26,022 nt of DNA from Desulfobulbaceae bacterium UBA5611. GTDB lineage: Bacteria > Desulfobacterota > Desulfobulbia > Desulfobulbales > Desulfocapsaceae. The notes under the pieces are model-generated. The model was not told the origin of the DNA and did not search any database. It saw only the letters and a program-made list of their open reading frames with translations. Shown here piece by piece: positions 1-8,218 of the stretch (positions are counted from its first letter, which is position 1; every line of letters starts with the position of its first letter). The translations under genes and the position numbers were made by a program. The DNA lies in contig DIKT01000036.1 in the NCBI GenBank assembly GCA_002424635.1, forward strand, positions 32,585 through 58,606, written 5' to 3'.

Positions 1-33
1 CAGTTAAGCTATGTTATACAGGGTGGTCAATAA
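1..33 (+). CDS. flgB: Flagellar proximal-rod protein FlgB, C-terminal end only (partial)
   Basis: The window opens inside a reading frame that ends with QLSYVIQGGQ and a TAA stop. A hydrophobic-aromatic stretch followed by a short glycine-rich tail is typical of FlgB C-termini, and flgB normally lies immediately upstream of flgC, as here. FlgB is a proximal-rod subunit exported through the flagellar type III apparatus. Only ten residues are visible, so the call rests mainly on position, with the peptide as supporting evidence. About 73 bases without an evident promoter separate this stop from flgC, consistent with one transcript. Confidence 0.65.
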   Translation, partial: QLSYVIQGGQ

Positions 34-106
34 TTTATTGATCCGGCCCATTTACTACAATCAAAAGATTTTGTGACAGAGCTTAGAGCTTCCAAGGAGA
101 CAATAA

Positions 107-538
107 ATGGACATTTTCAATACCTTCGATGTCAGTTCCTCGGCCTTAAAGGCCCAAAGGATTCGCCTCGACACCATCAGCTCCAATCTTGCCAATGTGG
201 AGACCACATCTACCCCTGAGGGCGGGCCATATAAGAAAAAATCGGTGCATTTTCAGAGTCAGCCACTGTCTTTTAAAGAACAGCTGGACGGCAAGCTCAA
301 AAACACCATCCAGGGGGTCGAGGTCGTCAATATTCTGGAAGACCAGGAAGAACCGCAAATGATCTACAATCCGTCGCATCCGGATGCCGGCATGGATGGC
401 TATGTGGCCATGCCCAATGTCAATGTGCTGAAAGAGATGGTCGATATGACCTCGGCCACCCGGGCCTACGAGGCCAATACCACAGTCATTAAATCGGCCA
501 AACGTATGGCATTAAAAGCCCTTGAAATCGGGAGATAA
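107..538 (+). CDS. flgC: Flagellar basal-body rod protein FlgC
   Basis: FlgC is a proximal-rod protein that polymerises in the periplasm above the MS ring after export by the flagellar type III system. The 143-residue product has the family's usual length. Its N-terminal helix includes SSNLANVETT (about residues 25-34), the rod/hook signature shared with FlgB, FlgF, FlgG and FlgE. The C-terminal helix (about residues 105-143, containing EMVDMTSATRAYEANTTVIK) matches the conserved FlgC tail that packs in the rod core. The ATG start is preceded by a good AAGGAG ribosome site at 94-99. The stop lies six bases before fliE, as in most flgB-flgC-fliE operons. Nothing unusual is seen. Confidence 0.97.
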   Translation: MDIFNTFDVSSSALKAQRIRLDTISSNLANVETTSTPEGGPYKKKSVHFQSQPLSFKEQLDGKLKNTIQGVEVVNILEDQEEPQMIYNPSHPDAGMDGYVAMPNVNVLKEMVDMTSATRAYEANTTVIKSAKRMALKALEIGR

Positions 539-544
539 CAGACT

Positions 545-838
545 ATGAACATACCTATTACCGGTGCCAGCGCTTCCCTGCTGCGCCCGGCAGATACCAG
601 CGCTGTGTCCACCGCCAAAAGTGGTTTTGGCGATATCATGAAATCCACCATCGAACAGGTGAATCAGGCCCAAAACAGAGGCGATCAGGCCATAGAACAG
701 CTCAACACCGGTAGCGCTGAAAGTCTGCATGAAGTAATGATTGCCGTTGAAGAAGCGGATATTTCCCTGAAGATGCTGGTCCAGATGCGTAACAAGGCCC
801 TGCAGTCCTACGAAGAAATTATGCGTATGCAGCTTTAA
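545..838 (+). CDS. fliE: MS ring-rod junction protein FliE
   Basis: FliE joins the MS ring to the proximal rod and is among the first substrates of the export gate. The 97-residue product has a variable N-terminus and a conserved C-terminal half: the segment around residues 60-97, with EVMIAVEEADISLKMLVQMR followed by NKALQSYEEIMRMQL, is the classic FliE pattern. The ATG follows a GGGAG motif at 530-534 that overlaps the end of flgC, suggesting translational coupling. A 67-base AT-rich gap separates it from fliF, and I found no convincing promoter there. Length, position and motif all agree. Confidence 0.97.
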   Translation: MNIPITGASASLLRPADTSAVSTAKSGFGDIMKSTIEQVNQAQNRGDQAIEQLNTGSAESLHEVMIAVEEADISLKMLVQMRNKALQSYEEIMRMQL

Positions 839-905
839 AAACTTCCTTGTAAGTAAAGCCGATTTTAAAATTATAAAATTAACCGATTGAAAGGGACTTT
901 TTTTC

Positions 906-2528
906 ATGGCAGACGAAAACATGGCTTCGCCTCTTAATAGAGATACCCTTGCGCCAGCACCTCCGGTCGACCGTAAAAATATATTTACCTTGATCCGCGA
1001 ATGGCCGCTTTCCCGAAAATTAGCTCTCGGAGGTGTGGCCATCATCTCCGTCGCCCTGTTTGCGGTCATCATCATCCAATCACAAACAGCCGCGCACCAA
1101 CTGCTCTATGCCAATCTGAGTGAAACCGATGCAGGTTCAGTCGTCAATTGGCTTAAAGGGCAGAAGATCCCATATCAGCTGAAAAACAATGGCAAGAATA
1201 TTTGGATCCCGGCCGACAAACTCTATGAGACCCGTCTTGATTTAGCGGCAAGCGACCTGCCGACAGGAGGTGGCGTTGGCTTTGAAATATTCGACAAACA
1301 GAGCTTTGCCCTCACCGACTTTGTCCAGAAGGTAAATTACACCCGAGCTTTGCAGGGAGAACTGTCGCGAACCATTACCTCCTTAGCCCCCGTTGAAACC
1401 ACCCGCGTTCATCTGGCCCTGCCGGAAAAACGTCTCTTTGAAAATCAGCAGAAACAGGCAACCGCTTCTATTATTCTTACCCTCGTTGCAGGCAGAACAC
1501 TGGACAAGGAACAGGTGCAGGGGATTATCCATCTGGTAGCCGGATCAGTAACCGGTCTCAATCCTGAAGATGTAAAAGTCATTGATGCCTCTGGCAAGGT
1601 ATTAAGCAGCAATGACAAAGAAAATTCAGAGCAGAATGTCTCCCTGCACATGCTTGCCTTTCAGCAGGAAGTAGAACAGCGCATGGAGTTCAGAGCCCTG
1701 GAACTCCTGGATAAGACCCTGGGAGCAGACAAATCAATGGTCAGGGTGACGGCCACCCTAGATTTCGCTAAAGTAGAAAAAACCCAGGAATTATTTGATG
1801 GCGATGACCCGGTAATCCGCAGCGAATTATTGCAGGAGGAAGCAAGCGGTTCTACCGCAAGTGGCGGAGTACCAGGTGTGGAATCGAACCTGGGAGATAA
1901 TAAAACTGCTACTACAACCAGCACTCCTACCGCTAACAAAACTTCCCGTACCACTAATTATGAGATCAGTAAAACTATCAGTAAAACAGTCAATCCTGTG
2001 GGCGGCGTCACCAAACTCTCGGTCTCCATCCTGGTAGCTGACAAGACTATTCCCGGTAAAGACAAGGAGCCGGCCACGAATCTGCCCCGAACAGAAGAAG
2101 AGCTCAAGTCTCTGGAGACAATGATCGCAAGCGCCTTGGGGCTGGTGAAGGAGCGGGGAGATAATATCAACATTGTCTCCATGCCTTTTACGGAGACAGC
2201 CCAGGATGTCAGCATCGCCGAGGCGGCCCCTGCCAATATCTTGTATGATTATCTTCCCTTTATTAAATATGGCCTGATTATCATAGGAACCATGTTTTTT
2301 TATTTACTGCTGATCCGGCCTCTGATCAAAACGCTGAAAGGAGAAGTGACCCAGCACAACAAGACCGTTGCCGATATGGAACGGGAACAGGCAACACCTC
2401 CACTGGTTGAGGACGAACCTCTCCCTGAAATTCCTCCCGATGAAATGATCCTGCATCTGCGTAAAGAGATCGCTAGAAATCAAGTCCCATCAGCCTATAT
2501 TATCAAAAGCTGGATACAGGAAGGTTAA
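906..2528 (+). CDS. fliF: Flagellar MS-ring protein FliF
   Basis: FliF forms the inner-membrane MS ring, the foundation of the basal body and housing of the export gate. The 540-residue product has an N-terminal membrane segment at about 39-58, periplasmic ring-building motifs from about 65 to 240 (including the segment around LYANLSETDAGSVVNWLK), a Ser/Thr/Asn-rich region near 320-350, and a second membrane segment at about 453-472. The cytoplasmic tail, about 512-540 with the LRKEIARNQ segment, corresponds to the FliG-binding region. The ATG follows AAGGGA at 891-896. The stop is two bases before the fliG start, so the MS-ring and rotor genes are coupled. Length is normal for the family. 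Confidence 0.98.
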   Translation: MADENMASPLNRDTLAPAPPVDRKNIFTLIREWPLSRKLALGGVAIISVALFAVIIIQSQTAAHQLLYANLSETDAGSVVNWLKGQKIPYQLKNNGKNIWIPADKLYETRLDLAASDLPTGGGVGFEIFDKQSFALTDFVQKVNYTRALQGELSRTITSLAPVETTRVHLALPEKRLFENQQKQATASIILTLVAGRTLDKEQVQGIIHLVAGSVTGLNPEDVKVIDASGKVLSSNDKENSEQNVSLHMLAFQQEVEQRMEFRALELLDKTLGADKSMVRVTATLDFAKVEKTQELFDGDDPVIRSELLQEEASGSTASGGVPGVESNLGDNKTATTTSTPTANKTSRTTNYEISKTISKTVNPVGGVTKLSVSILVADKTIPGKDKEPATNLPRTEEELKSLETMIASALGLVKERGDNINIVSMPFTETAQDVSIAEAAPANILYDYLPFIKYGLIIIGTMFFYLLLIRPLIKTLKGEVTQHNKTVADMEREQATPPLVEDEPLPEIPPDEMILHLRKEIARNQVPSAYIIKSWIQEG

Positions 2529-2530
2529 CA

Positions 2531-3535
2531 ATGAGCATCAAGACCCTTACCGGGCTCAACAAGGCAGCAGTTCTACTTATCTGTCTCGGAGAAGAGGCAG
2601 CAGCCAAAGTATTTCAAGAGCTTAGCGATGATGAAATTCGTCAGGTCACCCGCACGATAGCGACCATTGATCATATTCCGGAGCATATAAAAGATAAGGT
2701 TTTTGCCAGTTACGCCGAGACCCAGCGTGATCTGGCCGGTCTTTTTGTCAAAGGCGCCGAATTTGCCAAAAAAGCCATTGCCGCCTCAGGCAGCGATGAG
2801 CGCAGCGCCGATCTTATGGAGCAATTTGTCTCCGGCACCGAATCCCGGCCTTTAGAAACCATTGCCTTGATGCATCCCAAGATGGTTGCCGGACTGCTTG
2901 AAAAAGAACATCCCCAGACGGTAGCGCTGGTTCTGTCTACTCAGCATGTGCAGCATGCCAGTGAAATCCTGGCCAATCTTCCTGAAGATGTCCGGGCTGA
3001 TGTAATTTACCGTATCGCCAAAATTGAAAAAGTTTCTCCTGAAGTAATCACCCGTATTGAAGATGCCCTTCATCGTGAAATTGGTCTGGTCGCAGGCAAA
3101 GAGCAGAAACAGGTCGGCGGCCTCGACAAAGTGGTCGATCTCCTTGATCATCTGCAAAACAGCATGGATGCAGATATTCTAGATGCCATTGAACAGACAG
3201 ACCCGGATATGGCCGAGGAAATCCGCAAACGCATGTTCACCTTTGAAAATCTGGTCGCCCTTGATGGCAGATCACTGCAAATGATTCTCCGTGAGGTCAG
3301 CAATGATGCCCTGACCCTGGCGTTAAAAACAGCATCAGATGAAATGAAGGAGAAGATCTTCGCCAATATGTCTTCCCGTGCTGCCGATATGATCCGTGAT
3401 GATCTGGAGGTCATGGGACCGGTTCGTCTGTCGGAAGTCGAAACAATGCAGCAGGCCATCGTCAAGATCGCCATGAAACTTCAAGAAGACGGCAAGCTGA
3501 TCCTTGGCTCTGGGGGCGGCGATGAGCTTGTCTAA
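2531..3535 (+). CDS. fliG: Flagellar rotor/switch protein FliG
   Basis: FliG is the C-ring protein that contacts both FliF and the stator MotA and so generates torque. The 334-residue product has the N-terminal FliF-binding domain (about 1-100), a middle domain with the EHPQ motif at residues 126-129 that binds FliM, and a C-terminal torque domain. That last domain contains the conserved block running from MFTFENLVALDGR through LREVSNDALTLALK to FANMSSRAADMI, with the charged residues used in stator contact. The ATG lies two bases after the fliF stop, with AGGAAGG at 2518-2524 as ribosome site. Its end overlaps fliH by 14 bases. Confidence 0.98.
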   Translation: MSIKTLTGLNKAAVLLICLGEEAAAKVFQELSDDEIRQVTRTIATIDHIPEHIKDKVFASYAETQRDLAGLFVKGAEFAKKAIAASGSDERSADLMEQFVSGTESRPLETIALMHPKMVAGLLEKEHPQTVALVLSTQHVQHASEILANLPEDVRADVIYRIAKIEKVSPEVITRIEDALHREIGLVAGKEQKQVGGLDKVVDLLDHLQNSMDADILDAIEQTDPDMAEEIRKRMFTFENLVALDGRSLQMILREVSNDALTLALKTASDEMKEKIFANMSSRAADMIRDDLEVMGPVRLSEVETMQQAIVKIAMKLQEDGKLILGSGGGDELV

Positions 3536-4346
3536 AATTTATAAAGGTACGACTTCATTTGTCCCGGAACAGATCCTTTCCCGTCAAACTCTGCCTCTTG
3601 AACCGATCTGGCAGGACATTGTTGCTGGACATGCCAGATCGGAGGACCATGACCTCTTTGTCTCTGATAACATCAATGAGAACAAAGTCATGCCGACCAA
3701 TACTGCCGATAAAAAATCCTTACCAGCCACAGAGCCTGGAAACGAAGCGAAGAATATTTCCTCAAATATCAGCAGCAAAGGGGCTGACGACAGCAGTTAT
3801 CAAGCTCCTAGCCCCGCCATAGACCTGGAACTGCTCCACAAGAAGGCCTTTGCTGAAGGGGTGCTTATAGGAAGAAGCCAGGCAGATGAAGACTTTGGCA
3901 CCAGTATCAAAACTCTGAGTGCCGCCTGTGAACAGTTGAATCATCTCCATGAAACCATATTATTAAATAATACCAAAGAAATGCACTCTCTGGTCCTGCA
4001 GATAGCCGAGAAGATAATCCGCCATTCACTAGAAGAGCAGAGCGACACCATTTTAGCCACTATTAAAGATGCTATTCATTTGGCGGTTAAGTCGGATGAG
4101 TTCCAGATACGGGTAAACCCGCAAGATCTGGCAATTCTTAAAAAGAAGAAGAAAGAGATCATTGATGAGATCAGCAGTCTGGAAAATATAATTATCAAAG
4201 CCGACAGCACCGTTGATCGCGGCGGCTGTCTTCTGGAGTCGGTCAATTGTACTGTCGATGCCACCATTACCAGCCAGTTACAGGCTATAAAAGAGACTCT
4301 GCCATTAGACAATAATGCCGCCTTGTCTTTTCCTGATGAACCTTAA
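3522..4346 (+). CDS. fliH: Flagellar export ATPase regulator FliH
   Basis: FliH is the cytoplasmic stator of the flagellar export ATPase; it binds FliI and links it to the C ring. The product is 274 residues from the ATG at 3522, which has a G-rich ribosome site (3512-3519) and overlaps fliG by 14 bases. An in-frame TTG at 3504 would add six residues but is less well placed. The N-terminal half is variable and polar. A segment near residue 105 contains the FAEGVLIGR element seen in FliH relatives, and the C-terminal half (about 150-260) is the HrpE/YscL-type region with LQIAEKIIRHSLEE and a late VDRGGCLLES element. A lysine run lies near residue 208. Low N-terminal conservation is normal for FliH. 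Confidence 0.93.
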   Translation: MSLSKIYKGTTSFVPEQILSRQTLPLEPIWQDIVAGHARSEDHDLFVSDNINENKVMPTNTADKKSLPATEPGNEAKNISSNISSKGADDSSYQAPSPAIDLELLHKKAFAEGVLIGRSQADEDFGTSIKTLSAACEQLNHLHETILLNNTKEMHSLVLQIAEKIIRHSLEEQSDTILATIKDAIHLAVKSDEFQIRVNPQDLAILKKKKKEIIDEISSLENIIIKADSTVDRGGCLLESVNCTVDATITSQLQAIKETLPLDNNAALSFPDEP

Positions 4347-4357
4347 GGCGACTGATC

Positions 4358-5716
4358 ATGACCTCTGCTTCTTCAGCCATAGCAAACCTTAATCCCATAA
4401 AAGTATGGGGAAAAGTCACCAAAATTGTCGGGCTGGTGGTCGAAGGATATTGTCCGACGGCCTCTATCGGCTCCCTTTGTCTATTAACTCCGCTTAATAA
4501 TAACAGCGAACCTGTTTATGCCGAGGTTGTCGGCTTCAAGGATTCGCGGGCTTTGCTCATGCCCCTGGGTGAGCTGCGTGGTTTGGGACCAGGCAGCCGG
4601 ATCAGGGTCGTCAAGGACAGCGCCACCATCCAGGTGGGCGATACCTTGCTGGGGCGGGTCATCGATGCCATGGAACATCCCCTGGATGGCCTCCCCTCGC
4701 CACTGTTGACCCATGAAAAACCGATCTATTCTCTGCCGCCCGGGCCGATGCAAAGAACGAATATTTCCGAGCCTCTGGATCTTGGCATTCGTTCCATTAA
4801 CGGACTGACCACCTGTGGCATGGGCCAGCGCATGGGAATTATGGCCGGCTCCGGTGTCGGTAAGAGTGTGCTGCTGGGCATGATGGCTAAATACGCCAGG
4901 GCGGATGTCAATGTCATTGCCCTGATCGGCGAACGTGGCCGTGAGGTTCGTGAATTCATCGAACGCGACCTTGGGGCAGAGGGCCTGGCCCGTTCAGTAA
5001 TCGTGGTGGTCACCTCCGATCAGTCGCCACTGCTGCGGATGCGTGGCGCCTTTGTCGCCACGGCTATTGCCGAATTCTTTTGTGATCAAGGAAAAAATGT
5101 CCTGTTGATGATGGACTCGGTCACCCGCTTTGCTATGGCTATGCGGGAGATTGGTCTGGCCGTAGGCGAACCGCCCACCACAAAAGGTTATACCCCCTCG
5201 GTATTTGCCACCCTGCCCAAACTGCTGGAACGGGCCGGCCGCTTCACCGGTAAAGGATCAATCACCGGCCTCTACACGGTGCTGGTCGACGGCGATGATA
5301 TGACTGAACCCGTGGCCGACTCGGTTCGTTCCATTCTTGATGGCCATATTGTTCTGTCCCGGGCCATCGCTGCTAAAAATCATTATCCAGCCATTGATAT
5401 CCTGAGTTCGGCCAGCCGGGTCATGCGCGATATTGTCTCAACGCGGCACCTGGAATTAGCCGGTCAAGCCCGTAATATCCTGGCCACTCACAAGGAAGCG
5501 GAAGACCTGATCAACATAGGTGCCTACGCCAAAGGCTCGAATCCCAAAATTGATTATGCCATAACTAAGATCGATGCCATCAATGATTTCCTACAACAGG
5601 GCATTAACGAAACCACCCCGCTGAAGCAGACCATTGAGGAGCTCGGCGAGTTGCTGAGCGGCAGAAAAGATGATCACCAGCACAAAAAAGACCGCCGAGG
5701 CGAAGATCAACGCTAA
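4358..5716 (+). CDS. fliI: Flagellum-specific export ATPase FliI
   Basis: FliI is the hexameric ATPase, related to the F1 beta subunit, that helps unload chaperones and unfold substrates at the flagellar export gate. The 452-residue product has the expected length. The Walker A loop GSGVGKS lies at residues 164-170. The Walker B strand VLLMMDS ends with the conserved Asp253. The GERGREVREFIE segment and the VGEPPTTKGYTPSVFATLP region are typical of type III secretion ATPases. The ATG follows AAGGCG at 4345-4350, just after the fliH stop. It is followed three bases later by fliJ, the usual FliH-FliI-FliJ arrangement. Confidence 0.98.
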   Translation: MTSASSAIANLNPIKVWGKVTKIVGLVVEGYCPTASIGSLCLLTPLNNNSEPVYAEVVGFKDSRALLMPLGELRGLGPGSRIRVVKDSATIQVGDTLLGRVIDAMEHPLDGLPSPLLTHEKPIYSLPPGPMQRTNISEPLDLGIRSINGLTTCGMGQRMGIMAGSGVGKSVLLGMMAKYARADVNVIALIGERGREVREFIERDLGAEGLARSVIVVVTSDQSPLLRMRGAFVATAIAEFFCDQGKNVLLMMDSVTRFAMAMREIGLAVGEPPTTKGYTPSVFATLPKLLERAGRFTGKGSITGLYTVLVDGDDMTEPVADSVRSILDGHIVLSRAIAAKNHYPAIDILSSASRVMRDIVSTRHLELAGQARNILATHKEAEDLINIGAYAKGSNPKIDYAITKIDAINDFLQQGINETTPLKQTIEELGELLSGRKDDHQHKKDRRGEDQR

Positions 5717-5719
5717 ATC

Positions 5720-6163
5720 ATGAAGCCCTTTGCTCTGACCACAGTACTCAGACACAGAAAAAACCTGGAAGAACAAGCCATTTATAGCCTGGTCAAAGCA
5801 CGCGAGGCCGAACAAGAAGCTCAACGCCAAGTACAGGAAGAAGAAGCCATCCTCGCCTCTTTGCTGGAGACTTTCAGCAAAGAACAAGCCATGGGAATTG
5901 AAGTGGTCAAGCTGGCCCAATTCGAACAGCGGATCGACCTGATTGAAGAGCAGGTCGCCGCAGCGAAGCTGCTCCTGCAATTGAAAAAAACAGATGTAAA
6001 TCGGGCCCAGAATTTTTTAATCAGCAAGAGTAAAGACCGAAAAATAATGGAGACCCTGCAGCAGAAACAGGATGATTCCTGGCAGCAGCACCTGAACCAG
6101 AAAGAAACCGCCACCCTTGATGAGATTGCCGTTATCTTCCACATCGATAAAAATAAAGAATAA
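5720..6163 (+). CDS. fliJ: Flagellar export chaperone-escort/stalk protein FliJ
   Basis: FliJ is a small coiled-coil protein that sits in the centre of the FliI hexamer, resembles the gamma subunit of F1 ATPase, and connects the ATPase to FlhA. The 147-residue product is strongly helical and charged with very few prolines, and has the typical N-terminal pattern (FALTTVLRHRKNLEEQAIYS). Heptad-like spacing continues through about residue 130, near the KETATLDEIA segment common at FliJ C-termini. FliJ sequences diverge quickly, so the call also relies on position three bases after fliI and on length. The next gene begins 22 bases downstream. Confidence 0.93.
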   Translation: MKPFALTTVLRHRKNLEEQAIYSLVKAREAEQEAQRQVQEEEAILASLLETFSKEQAMGIEVVKLAQFEQRIDLIEEQVAAAKLLLQLKKTDVNRAQNFLISKSKDRKIMETLQQKQDDSWQQHLNQKETATLDEIAVIFHIDKNKE

Positions 6164-6185
6164 CCTTTACCTCGATCGCCCTGCT

Positions 6186-6746
6186 ATGAAGAAACAACTA
6201 TTTTTTCTATTTACCTTGTGCTTGCTGGCAATGTTCCAAAACCCCATCACCGTTAAGGGTGCAGCGGAAAAAAATGAGAAGCCGACAGAAAGCGAACAGG
6301 CTGTTCAAGAAAAGTCATATTCCTCTGTCGAGGAACGTCGACTCTATAACACTCTTGAGCAGGAGAGGGCCGGACTGCAGGAAAAAATAAAAGTATTAGC
6401 TGACAGAGAAAAGGAGCTAAAGACCCTGGCGCAAGAGGTCGATAAGAAATTTAAGCAGATGGATACCAAGATCCAGGAATTAAAAAAGCTGCAGCAAATA
6501 ACAGCAGAACTGCTGGCCCAGAAAGATCAGACTGAGCTGAAAATGATTCAGGATTTGAGTAATATTTACGCCAAGATGACGCCGGAAAAGGCGGCTCTTG
6601 CCTTGAGCAGTCTGGAAGATCAACAATTAGCAGCCGATCTCATTGCCAACATGAAGACCAAATCTGCAGCCAAGATTTTGGAGCAATTGAACAAACTGCA
6701 GGCATCGACTTTAACCACTACCTTATCCAAACTATCTCCGGAGTAA
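6186..6746 (+). CDS. MotE-like periplasmic flagellar chaperone (MgtE N-domain-like)
   Basis: This 186-residue protein starts at an ATG with a clear secretion signal (MKKQLFFLFTLCLLAMF, ending near residue 24-26), although the frame is open upstream into fliJ. A charged coiled coil spans about residues 48-115. A C-terminal helical domain at about 120-180 contains LSNIYAKMTPEKAALALSSL, the pattern of the MgtE intracellular N-terminal repeat found in MotE-family proteins. In alphaproteobacteria MotE is a periplasmic chaperone for the MotC motility protein; relatives sit between fliJ and fliK in many deltaproteobacterial clusters. The family assignment is fairly secure. The exact role here, whether stator or basal-body assembly, is inference. 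It ends six bases before fliK. Confidence 0.82.
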   Translation: MKKQLFFLFTLCLLAMFQNPITVKGAAEKNEKPTESEQAVQEKSYSSVEERRLYNTLEQERAGLQEKIKVLADREKELKTLAQEVDKKFKQMDTKIQELKKLQQITAELLAQKDQTELKMIQDLSNIYAKMTPEKAALALSSLEDQQLAADLIANMKTKSAAKILEQLNKLQASTLTTTLSKLSPE

Positions 6747-6752
6747 GTATAT

Positions 6753-8207
6753 ATGGAAGCTTCTCTCTTCACTGTCACACCGGCGCCGCCAGTAACCCAG
6801 CTGGCACCATCTTCAGCAACATCGGCCCAGACAACAGATGAGATCTCCCCATTTACCGAATTGCTATCTGATGCCATCACAGCCACCGATAAAGACAGCC
6901 AGGAGACCATACCTCTCGATCCTGATGATACCATGGTCAATGATCTGGATATGTACATGGTCGCTGACCAGACAACCTTAATCAGCAGTCAGCTTTTACC
7001 GGATTTCCTTGCGTTTAACAGTGAATATTTATCGGTGGCCCCTGTGCTTAACAATGAACTTTTACCGGATACCCCTGTGCTTAATAACAGTCAGTTGGAG
7101 GCAGGTAATATCATCGCCCCTACTCTCACCAGTATCAAAGACACATCTTCCTCCATTCTTGTTACACCTGCTGAGCTCAAACAAACTCACATAGTACCAG
7201 GCTTAAATAACAAGAGCGGCTTAAGTCCCGTTCCGGAAGCAAGCGACAAACAAGCCACCAATCCTCCCAATAAAAACGAGACTCTGTTAGCCAAACAATT
7301 GCAAGCTATCCTTAATGGTGATTCTCAGACTACTCTAGTCCTCCGTACTTCTTACCAGTCTGTACCAGCTGAACAGCTGAATAGCCTATCTTCCCCTTTT
7401 ATTCAAGCTACGGAGAGCAGTGCCGTCATCGCCTCGATCTTACCTGCGCACGTTGTCTTGCCGGAAGGAGCAATCGACAAGGTAAAGACGATAGAAACAG
7501 GCGAAGGTGTTCGTCAGAACATAGAAGAACAATACCTGCATGCCAAGCTCGACGGATTAGCGGATAAGAATAATGCGAAAAATCAGCAAGACAATGGCCA
7601 GCAGGAAGATAAGGCCAGTCAACAAAACACCGCCATTCGAACGGCTGCGTCCGGTAATCATGAACAATCTGGCCCGTCCTTCATCTCCACTTTAGCCACC
7701 CAGGGGCCAACTCCAATGCTGGGAGTCACTGCCGGCACGAACACGGCATCTCTTCCACCGGCAGCCTCCATTGTCGCGGAGGAAGTGATCAACAATCTGA
7801 TTGACCGCTTCAGCATTAATCCGCGGCTGCAAACCAGTAAAATAAGCCTGAATCTTAATCCAGCCGAACTGGGAGCGCTGAAGATAGATATCTTGGTCAA
7901 AGGTGATTCCATCAAGGCCCATATAGCTGTCAATAGTCATCAGATCCAGGATACCATTGAAAAGAATATGCCGAGACTGCGGGCCATCCTTGAACAACAA
8001 GGATTCAATATTGAAGACTTTCAAGTAAGCCTGGAATCCACGACTTCAGACTCGAATCATTTTTTTCAACAACAGTTCTCTTCCAGAGAGGATGCAGCGC
8101 CCCAGACACCACTTGCCAGTGATGACACTTCTTTTGATCTCTCTTTGAGCTCAGCGGAAGAGAACCTGAGCGCTTCCATGGACTCAGGCATCAACCTGAA
8201 CATATAA
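6753..8207 (+). CDS. fliK: Flagellar hook-length control protein FliK
   Basis: FliK is an exported molecular ruler; when the hook reaches full length its C-terminal domain switches FlhB from rod/hook to filament substrates. The 484-residue product has a long, low-complexity, Thr/Ser/Pro/Gln-rich N-terminal part (about 1-340) typical of the ruler. The conserved FliK C-terminal domain at about 350-450 contains the diagnostic LNLNPAELGALKIDI segment followed by an HIAVNSHQIQDTIEKNMPRL stretch. Three degenerate 11-residue repeats lie at residues 80-112. The ATG has a GGAGTAAG ribosome site at 6740-6747 that overlaps the end of the upstream gene. It sits immediately before flgD, the hook-cap gene. 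Confidence 0.95.
   Translation: MEASLFTVTPAPPVTQLAPSSATSAQTTDEISPFTELLSDAITATDKDSQETIPLDPDDTMVNDLDMYMVADQTTLISSQLLPDFLAFNSEYLSVAPVLNNELLPDTPVLNNSQLEAGNIIAPTLTSIKDTSSSILVTPAELKQTHIVPGLNNKSGLSPVPEASDKQATNPPNKNETLLAKQLQAILNGDSQTTLVLRTSYQSVPAEQLNSLSSPFIQATESSAVIASILPAHVVLPEGAIDKVKTIETGEGVRQNIEEQYLHAKLDGLADKNNAKNQQDNGQQEDKASQQNTAIRTAASGNHEQSGPSFISTLATQGPTPMLGVTAGTNTASLPPAASIVAEEVINNLIDRFSINPRLQTSKISLNLNPAELGALKIDILVKGDSIKAHIAVNSHQIQDTIEKNMPRLRAILEQQGFNIEDFQVSLESTTSDSNHFFQQQFSSREDAAPQTPLASDDTSFDLSLSSAEENLSASMDSGINLNI
6990..7088 (+). repeat. Three degenerate 33-bp tandem units inside fliK
   Basis: Three consecutive in-frame 33-base units (6990-7022, 7023-7055, 7056-7088) encode QLLPDFLAFNS, EYLSVAPVLNN and ELLPDTPVLNN. 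The DNA shows exact shared blocks: a 12-base block at 6993-7004 recurs at 7059-7070, and another at 7039-7050 recurs at 7072-7083. The phase matches whole codons, so unit gain or loss would lengthen or shorten the FliK ruler without a frameshift. The repeat lies in the variable N-terminal part, not the export-switch domain. Confidence 0.8.
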
Positions 8208-8218
8208 GTGAGACTGCC

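Noticed and set aside
512..1075. 187-codon minus-strand frame across fliE and the start of fliF
   Set aside because: It lies antisense to two confident genes and shows no domain or ribosome site; it is a codon-usage shadow.
3683..3712. Perfect sigma-28 -10 (GCCGATAA at 3705-3712) inside fliH
   Set aside because: The nearest -35-like bases are three positions off the required spacing and the site lies within a coding region in mid-operon.
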